Origin: Microbacterium hydrocarbonoxydans
GTDB lineage: Bacteria; Actinomycetota; Actinomycetes; Actinomycetales; Microbacteriaceae
Direction of reading: 5' to 3'
DNA length: 64,000 nucleotides
Assembly: GCF_023715885.1 (NCBI RefSeq)
Contig: NZ_JAMBOY010000004.1
Location: 186,001 to 250,000, forward strand
Positions 59,503 through 64,000 of the stretch are shown here, one piece after another. The notes below the pieces were generated by a model that was not told the DNA's origin, did not search any database, and saw nothing but the letters and a program-made list of their open reading frames with translations. The position numbers and the translations under genes are program-made. Each line of letters opens with the position of its first letter. Position 1 is the stretch's first letter.

Positions 59503-59571
59503 GAACGCGCCGACCTTCCCTAGACTGTTCCACGGTTCCGAAATCAACCCCGTAAGAGAAGGAAGACCACC

Positions 59572-59820
59572 ATGGCTTTCACCAACGATGAGGTCCTCGC
59601 GGGCCTCGCCGAGCTCATCACCGACGAGACCGGCATCAACGCCTCCGAGGTCGCCCTCGAGAAGTCGTTCACGGACGACCTCGACATCGACTCGATCTCG
59701 ATGATGACGATCGTCGTCAACGCCGAGGAGAAGTTCGGCGTCACCATCCCCGACGACGAGGTCAAGAACCTCAAGACCGTCGGCGACGCCGTCAACTTCA
59801 TCGTCGCAGGCCAGGAGTAA
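59572..59820 (+). CDS. acpP: Acyl carrier protein
   Basis: The protein is 82 aa. The phosphopantetheine site is Ser41 in DDLDIDSISMMTIV, within a typical acidic four-helix ACP. It carries growing acyl chains. GAAGGAAGACCACC before the ATG is a good ribosome-binding site. TAGACT at 59521-59526 could be the -10 of an internal promoter. A hairpin follows before fabF, which may raise acpP mRNA over fabF. Confidence 0.96.
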   Translation: MAFTNDEVLAGLAELITDETGINASEVALEKSFTDDLDIDSISMMTIVVNAEEKFGVTIPDDEVKNLKTVGDAVNFIVAGQE

Positions 59821-59827
59821 TCCACTC

Positions 59828-59864
59828 AGGATGCCACCCCCGCGCTCGCGGGGCGTGGCATCCT
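59828..59864 (+). terminator. Hairpin between acpP and fabF
   Basis: Perfect arms AGGATGCCAC (59828-59837) and GTGGCATCCT (59855-59864) around a GC-rich centre that pairs further. It lies 8 bp after the acpP stop and 47 bp before the fabF start, inside an operon, so it is likely a partial terminator or mRNA stabiliser. Confidence 0.75.
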
Positions 59865-59910
59865 CTGCCTTGCCCATCTTCTGTTCGATCCGCCTGACAA
59901 GGAACCACAC

Positions 59911-61149
59911 ATGACCAAGCGCATCGTCGTCACCGGCATCGGTGCCACGTCCGCCATCGGCGGCACCGCCTCCGAGAACTGGACCAATCTGCTGGCCGGC
60001 GTCTCGGGTGCCCGCACGCTCGAGCACGACTGGGTCGAGCAGTACGACCTCCCCGTGACGTTCGCCGCCGAGGCATCCGTGCGCCCCGAGGAGGTGCTGC
60101 CCCGCCACGAGGCGAAGCGCCTCGACCCGTCCTCGCAGTTCGCGCTCATCGCAGCGCGCGAGGCCTGGGCCGACGCCGGCTCTCCGGAGGTCGCGCCCGA
60201 GCGCCTCGGTGTCGACTTCGCGACCGGCATCGGCGGCCTCTGGACGCTTCTCGACGCGTGGGACACTCTCCGAGAGAAGGGCCCGCGCCGCGTGATGCCG
60301 CTGACGGTGCCGATGCTCATGCCGAACGCCGCAGCCGGAAACCTGTCGCTGCAGTTCGAGGCGCGCGCCTACGCCCAGACGGTCGTCAGCGCGTGCGCGT
60401 CCAGCACCGAGTCGATCATCCACGCCTACGACCACCTGCAGGAGGGTCTCGCCGACGTCGTCATCGCCGGTGGCACCGAGTCGGCTATCCACCCGATCAC
60501 CATGGCCGCTTTCGCCTCGGCACAGGCCCTGTCACGTCGCAACGACGACCCGGCCGCGGCCTCGCGTCCCGGCGCGATCGACCGAGACGGCTTCGTCATG
60601 GGCGAGGGGGCTGCGGCTCTCATCCTCGAGACCGAGGCGCACGCCAAGGCCCGCGGCGCGAAGATCTACGGGTACGTCCTCGGCGGTTCGGTCACGGCCG
60701 ACGCGTACCACATCACCGGCAACGACCCCGAGGGCAACGGGGCGGCTCGCGCCGTCACGCAGGCTCTCGAGGGCGCCGGCATCAGCGCCGACCGGGTCAC
60801 CCACATCAACGCCCACGCGACGTCGACCCCGGTCGGAGACCCGAACGAGTACGTCGCGCTGAGGAAGGTGTTCGGCGACCGGATCGACGAGATCCCTGTC
60901 TCCGCGACCAAGGCCTCGACGGGCCACCTGCTCGGCGGCACCGGCGCACTGGAGGCGATCTTCTCGATCCTCGCGCTGCGCGACCGCGTCGCACCGCCGA
61001 CGATCAACATGACGGAGCCCGATCCGGCTGTGCCGTTCCGGCTCTCCGGCGAGGCACAGCCCCTCGGCGACGGCCCGCAGATCGCGATCAGCAACTCGTT
61101 CGGCTTCGGCGGCCACAACGCCGTCGCCGTGTTCGCCGGCACCGACTGA
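59911..61149 (+). CDS. fabF: Beta-ketoacyl-ACP synthase II FabF
   Basis: The protein is 412 aa. It elongates acyl-ACP. The nucleophile is Cys162 in VVSACASSTESI; the two catalytic His are in HINAHATSTPVGD and ASTGHLLGGTGALEA; the C-terminal NSFGFGGHNAV loop is standard. It lies 90 bp after acpP, separated by a hairpin. It is followed by a strong terminator. No second ketosynthase gene is present here. Confidence 0.96.
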   Translation: MTKRIVVTGIGATSAIGGTASENWTNLLAGVSGARTLEHDWVEQYDLPVTFAAEASVRPEEVLPRHEAKRLDPSSQFALIAAREAWADAGSPEVAPERLGVDFATGIGGLWTLLDAWDTLREKGPRRVMPLTVPMLMPNAAAGNLSLQFEARAYAQTVVSACASSTESIIHAYDHLQEGLADVVIAGGTESAIHPITMAAFASAQALSRRNDDPAAASRPGAIDRDGFVMGEGAAALILETEAHAKARGAKIYGYVLGGSVTADAYHITGNDPEGNGAARAVTQALEGAGISADRVTHINAHATSTPVGDPNEYVALRKVFGDRIDEIPVSATKASTGHLLGGTGALEAIFSILALRDRVAPPTINMTEPDPAVPFRLSGEAQPLGDGPQIAISNSFGFGGHNAVAVFAGTD

Positions 61150-61164
61150 CCTCGGACCGCAGGA

Positions 61165-61196
61165 AAGCGCCGTGCTGCTCACGCAGCACGGCGCTT
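61165..61196. terminator. Terminator after fabF, shared with the convergent yczE-like gene
   Basis: Perfect 14-bp arms AAGCGCCGTGCTGC (61165-61178) and GCAGCACGGCGCTT (61183-61196) around the loop tcac, followed by a T/C-rich stretch. Confidence 0.9.
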
Positions 61197-61208
61197 CTCT
61201 GTGTGGTC

Positions 61209-61865
61209 CTAGCGCGCGGCGAGCTGCCGCGAACGGGCTTCGCGAACGCGGGTGCACCACGGCAGGAAGAGTCCGACGAGCGGTCCGACGCCGAAGGCGA
61301 AGAGCACGGTGCCGACACCCACGGGCCCGCCCAGCAGGAATCCGACGAGAAGCACGCTGCCCTCGATGAGGGTGCGCACGATCCACACGCGCCAGCCGGT
61401 GCGGCGCACGAGTCCGGTCATAAGACCGTCGCGCGGTCCGGGGCCGAAGTCGGCCGCGATGTACAGCCCGGTCGCGAAGGCGAGCAGCACGAGCCCCGCG
61501 ACGAACATCGGCGCGCCGATCCAGATCGACGGGGGCGCGGGGACCAGCGCAAGCGTGAGGTCCGCACTCGGACCGATGAGAAGCGCGTTGAGCAGAGTGC
61601 CGAGCCCGACGCGTTGCCGCAGCGGGATCCACAGCAGCAGCACGATGATCGAGACCAGCACGGTCACCAGACCGTACCCGAGTCCGGTGCTACCCGACAC
61701 GCCGAGCGCCAAGACATCCCACGGGGCCACGCCGATACCGCCGCGCACCATGAGCCCGAGCGCGACTCCGTAGAGGAACAGCCCGACCAGGAGCTGGACG
61801 ACACGCTCGACGAGGTCTCGTCGGCTCGTCGCAGCGATGGGGAGGAACAGGGAGCGGAAGGGCAT
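61209..61865 (-). CDS. YczE/YyaS/YitT family membrane protein
   Basis: The protein is 218 aa from ATG 61865 (MPFRSLFLPIAATSRRDLVERVVQLLVGLFLYGVALGLMVRGGIGVAPWDVLALGVS). Five or so membrane segments, with the family stretch LYIAADFGPGPRDGLMTGLVRRTGWRVWIVRTLIEGSVLLVGFLLGG. Function is unknown; in Bacillus relatives it is linked to and divergent from the MocR-type regulator YczR, as here. An upstream extension to 61967 would overlap the operator region and was rejected. Confidence 0.88.
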   Translation of the reverse strand: MPFRSLFLPIAATSRRDLVERVVQLLVGLFLYGVALGLMVRGGIGVAPWDVLALGVSGSTGLGYGLVTVLVSIIVLLLWIPLRQRVGLGTLLNALLIGPSADLTLALVPAPPSIWIGAPMFVAGLVLLAFATGLYIAADFGPGPRDGLMTGLVRRTGWRVWIVRTLIEGSVLLVGFLLGGPVGVGTVLFAFGVGPLVGLFLPWCTRVREARSRQLAAR

Positions 61866-61901
61866 GAGACCATCGTGGACCCACAGCTCTTCCGCGCACG
61901 A

Positions 61902-61945
61902 AGTCCACTCAGACCAAAGTGGCATGATGATCGGAGTCCACTTCG
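61902..61945. promoter_or_regulatory. Predicted operator between yczE-like and yczR-like genes
   Basis: Direct copies AGTCCACT at 61902-61909 and 61935-61942 are 33 bp apart (three helical turns). An inverted copy (CCAAAGTGG, 61914-61922) lies between them. MocR-type regulators commonly bind spaced direct repeats, so this is a reasonable target for the divergent regulator. Confidence 0.55.
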
Positions 61946-61960
61946 CGGCATGATGGACCC

Positions 61961-63364
61961 ATGACATCGCGACTCGTCAGTCTCCTGGGTGCCGACCAGG
62001 TCGCGGGAACCACCGCGCGAGAGCTCGCCGACCGCATCAGGGCACTCGTCCTCGACGGCCGACTGACGGTCGGAGAGAAGCTGCCGAGCGAGCGGGCGTT
62101 CGCACTCGAGATCCGGCGATCGCGTTCGACCACCACTCGCGTGTACGGTCTGCTGGAGGACGACGGGTACGTCTCGCGCGTCCACGGCGGCGGGACGCGC
62201 GTCTCGCTCCCTCGCGACACCTGGACTCCCCGCGACGCCGTCGACGACGACGCGATCGATCTCTCGATCGCGTCGATGGACTCCACGCCGGGCCTGTACG
62301 ACGCCACGGTGCGCTCACTCCCCCGCCTGGCCGCCCTGCGCGGCACCAGCGGATACTCGCTGCGCGGACTGCCGGAGCTGCGGGATGCCGTCGCGCAGCG
62401 CTTCAACCAGCGCGGACTCCCGACCCACGCCGATCAGATCATCATCACCTCCGGAGCGCTCAACGGCCTGAACCTCGTGCTGGCCGCGATCGGACGCCGC
62501 GGCGAACGGGCGCTCGTCGAGCAGCCGACCTTCCCCCACGCGCTGGAGGCCCTGCACCGACACGGCTACCGGATGCTCCCGACCCCCGTCGATGTCGGCG
62601 GCTGGGACGAGCGTCATGTCGCCGAGACCATCCTGAGCGGGCGACCGCACGTCGCCTACCTGATCCCCGACTTCCACAACCCGACCGGCGCGACCCTGCC
62701 CGATCCAGCACGGGAGCGCATCGCGGCGACCGCGCGCAGCGCAGGCACGCTGCTGATCGTCGATGAGACGACGGCCGAGCTCGACATCGACCGCGGGTGG
62801 GCGCCGCGCCCGCTCGCCGCCTCCAGCCCCGAGGTCGTGACCCTCGGCTCGATGTCGAAGATCGCCTGGGGCGGTCTGCGGCTCGGCTGGATCCGCGCCG
62901 ACCGCTCGCTGATCGCCCGGCTGCTCGCCACGCGCCCCTCCTTCGAGCTGGGAACCGCGTTACTCGAGCAGTGCATCGCGGTGGAACTCCTGCAGGACAT
63001 GCCCGCGTTGACGGCTCACGTCCGTCGGCGCCTGAGCGACGGTCGCGCGGCCGTCGCGGCGGGGATCGAGAACATCGACGGTGTGACGATGCCGCCGGCG
63101 CCGGGCGGCCTGTCGGTGTGGCTCGACCTGGGCGCGCCCGTATCGACCGAGCTCTCCCTCGCGGCCCGCGAGCGCGGACTCATCCTTCCTCCGGGCCCCC
63201 GCTTCGCGACCGGTGGAGTCCTGGAGCGCCACGTGCGAGTGCCGATCACGCTGCCGCCAGACCGCACCGCTCTCGCGATGCAGCGCCTCGGCTCCGCCTG
63301 GGAGGCCGTGACCGCGGGCCGCGCACCGCGCCTGACCGAGATGTCCCACGCCGCGGTCATCTGA
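61961..63364 (+). CDS. MocR/PdxR-type regulator (YczR-like)
   Basis: The protein is 467 aa. The GntR-type winged helix is at the N-terminus (ELADRIRALVLDGRLTVGEKLPSERAFALEIRRSRSTTTRVYGLLEDDGYVSRVHGGGTRV). The rest is a fold-type I aminotransferase-like domain with the PLP-binding Lys300 in GSMSKIAWGGLRLGW and with YLIPDFHNPTGATLP. Such proteins sense PLP or an amino-acid adduct. It is divergent from the yczE-like membrane gene, 95 bp between starts, matching the known YczR-YczE pairing. Confidence 0.9.
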   Translation: MTSRLVSLLGADQVAGTTARELADRIRALVLDGRLTVGEKLPSERAFALEIRRSRSTTTRVYGLLEDDGYVSRVHGGGTRVSLPRDTWTPRDAVDDDAIDLSIASMDSTPGLYDATVRSLPRLAALRGTSGYSLRGLPELRDAVAQRFNQRGLPTHADQIIITSGALNGLNLVLAAIGRRGERALVEQPTFPHALEALHRHGYRMLPTPVDVGGWDERHVAETILSGRPHVAYLIPDFHNPTGATLPDPARERIAATARSAGTLLIVDETTAELDIDRGWAPRPLAASSPEVVTLGSMSKIAWGGLRLGWIRADRSLIARLLATRPSFELGTALLEQCIAVELLQDMPALTAHVRRRLSDGRAAVAAGIENIDGVTMPPAPGGLSVWLDLGAPVSTELSLAARERGLILPPGPRFATGGVLERHVRVPITLPPDRTALAMQRLGSAWEAVTAGRAPRLTEMSHAAVI

Positions 63365-63368
63365 CGCA

Positions 63369-63406
63369 GACGAGGACCCCGTCCCTGGCGGGGCGGGGTC
63401 CTCGTC
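63369..63406. terminator. Terminator between yczR-like gene and DUF3145 gene
   Basis: Perfect 12-bp arms GACGAGGACCCC (63369-63380) and GGGGTCCTCGTC (63395-63406), 5 bp after the stop of the regulator. Confidence 0.85.
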
Positions 63407-63505
63407 ATCCGGAGCGGGATACGCCTTCTCAACGCCCGGGAGAGATCACCGGCATCCGACACTCGCGCCTCCACGCTCCACGTCTCTGCACCTGACCGAG
63501 CTCGC

Positions 63506-64000
63506 TTAGCCGACCTTATGCAGCCAGACGACGCGTGCGTCGTCGCTGGCGTGACGGAAGGGTTCGAGCTCCTCGTCCCAGGCAGACCCGAGCGCGATGT
63601 CGAGCTCGCGCTGCAGCTCCGAGGCGCTCCCCGCGGCGATCTCCATCGCGTAGCGGATGCGGTCCTCCCCGATCACGATGTTGCCGGCGGCATCCGTCTG
63701 GGCGTAGTGGATGCCGAGGTCGGGCGTGTGCAGCCAGCGGCCGCCGTCGCTGCGCGGCGTCGGATCCTCCGTGACCTCGAAGCGCAGGTGCTCCCAACCG
63801 CGGATCGCGGTCGCGAGGGCAGCACCGGTGCCGACCGGTCCGTCCCAGTAGAACTCGGCACGGCGTGCGCCGTCGAGCACGGGCTGGTCCGACCAGTCGA
63901 AGTTCACCGCACGACCGATAGCGCGTCCCACCGCCCATTCGAGGTGCGGGCAGAGCGCGCGAGGTGCGGAGTGGATGAACACCACTCCGCGTGCGTACGT
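63506..64000 (-). CDS. DUF3145 family protein, N-terminus beyond the window
   Basis: 165 codons are visible, open to the right edge. VVFIHSAPRALCPHLEWAVGRAIGRAVNFDWSDQPVLDGARRAEFYWDGPVGTGAALATAIRGWEHLRFEVTEDP is the DUF3145 pattern, an actinobacterial family of unknown function. A GTG at 63985 gives a 159-aa reading. However, the residues before it (TYARG) continue the frame and fit the family, so the true start is probably outside. It is often near the fatty-acid genes in actinobacteria. Confidence 0.85.
   Translation of the reverse strand, partial: TYARGVVFIHSAPRALCPHLEWAVGRAIGRAVNFDWSDQPVLDGARRAEFYWDGPVGTGAALATAIRGWEHLRFEVTEDPTPRSDGGRWLHTPDLGIHYAQTDAAGNIVIGEDRIRYAMEIAAGSASELQRELDIALGSAWDEELEPFRHASDDARVVWLHKVG

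Overview
High-GC (about 70%) actinobacterial chromosome segment, most likely Microbacteriaceae and close to Microbacterium. The reasons are codon use, many GTG starts, polyphosphate glucokinase, glnA/glnE/glnA2 synteny, the AceE/PucR-regulator/fabD-fabH-acpP-fabF block, and a Gram-positive flagellum without L- or P-ring genes. I see no transposase, prophage or CRISPR array.

Layout. (1) 1-21 kb is housekeeping: a divergent rimK / retropepsin pair, an RDD membrane protein, glnA1 behind a double GlnR-type operator, glutaminase and GNAT genes, an AI-2E-type exporter, a lipid kinase, the nitrogen block (small SPOR-like gene, glnA2, glnE), ppgK, RNase P RNA, a pol-I-like polymerase with a zinc-ribbon coiled-coil gene, a YchJ-family gene, an aldo/keto reductase, a divergent regulator/SDR pair, a TIGR01777 epimerase and an AAA+ ATPase. 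(2) 21-50.7 kb is a nearly complete flagellar island, almost all on the minus strand and bracketed by two paralogous FliA-like sigma factors. In transcription order: sigma; flagellin; fliD-fliS-fliT-like; flgB-flgC-fliE-fliF-fliG; fliH-fliI-fliJ-fliK-flgD-flgE; (inserted AbiEi-type gene on the plus strand); flbD-motA-motB-fliM-fliN-fliO; fliP-fliQ-fliR-flhB-flhA; two small accessory genes; csrA; flgN-flgK-flgL-fliW; HU-like gene; second sigma. (3) 50.8-53.4 kb holds a VanZ-RDD membrane protein, an AbiEii-like toxin-antitoxin pair with an AT-rich self-overlapping operator, and tRNA-Val(UAC). (4) 53.5-61.2 kb is aceE, the FasR-like regulator and the type II fatty-acid operon. (5) 61.2-64 kb is a yczE/yczR-type divergent pair and the C-terminal part of a DUF3145 gene.

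Main result. Six places in the flagellar island carry the same promoter, GTTAC-N16/17-GCGATAGT (flagellin: GCGAATGT), each directly before a flagellar operon. Three leaders (fliP, fliH, flgB) begin at the predicted mRNA 5' end with a hairpin whose loop shows CGGA. The flagellin leader has a similar 5' hairpin with two GGA motifs plus a CACGGAGGA Shine-Dalgarno site. Because csrA and fliW lie in the same island, this reads as a flagellum-wide sigma + CsrA/FliW regulon in an actinobacterium. A related promoter (CTTAC-N16-CCGATACT) precedes the AAA+ ATPase on the other strand and may draw it into the same regulon.
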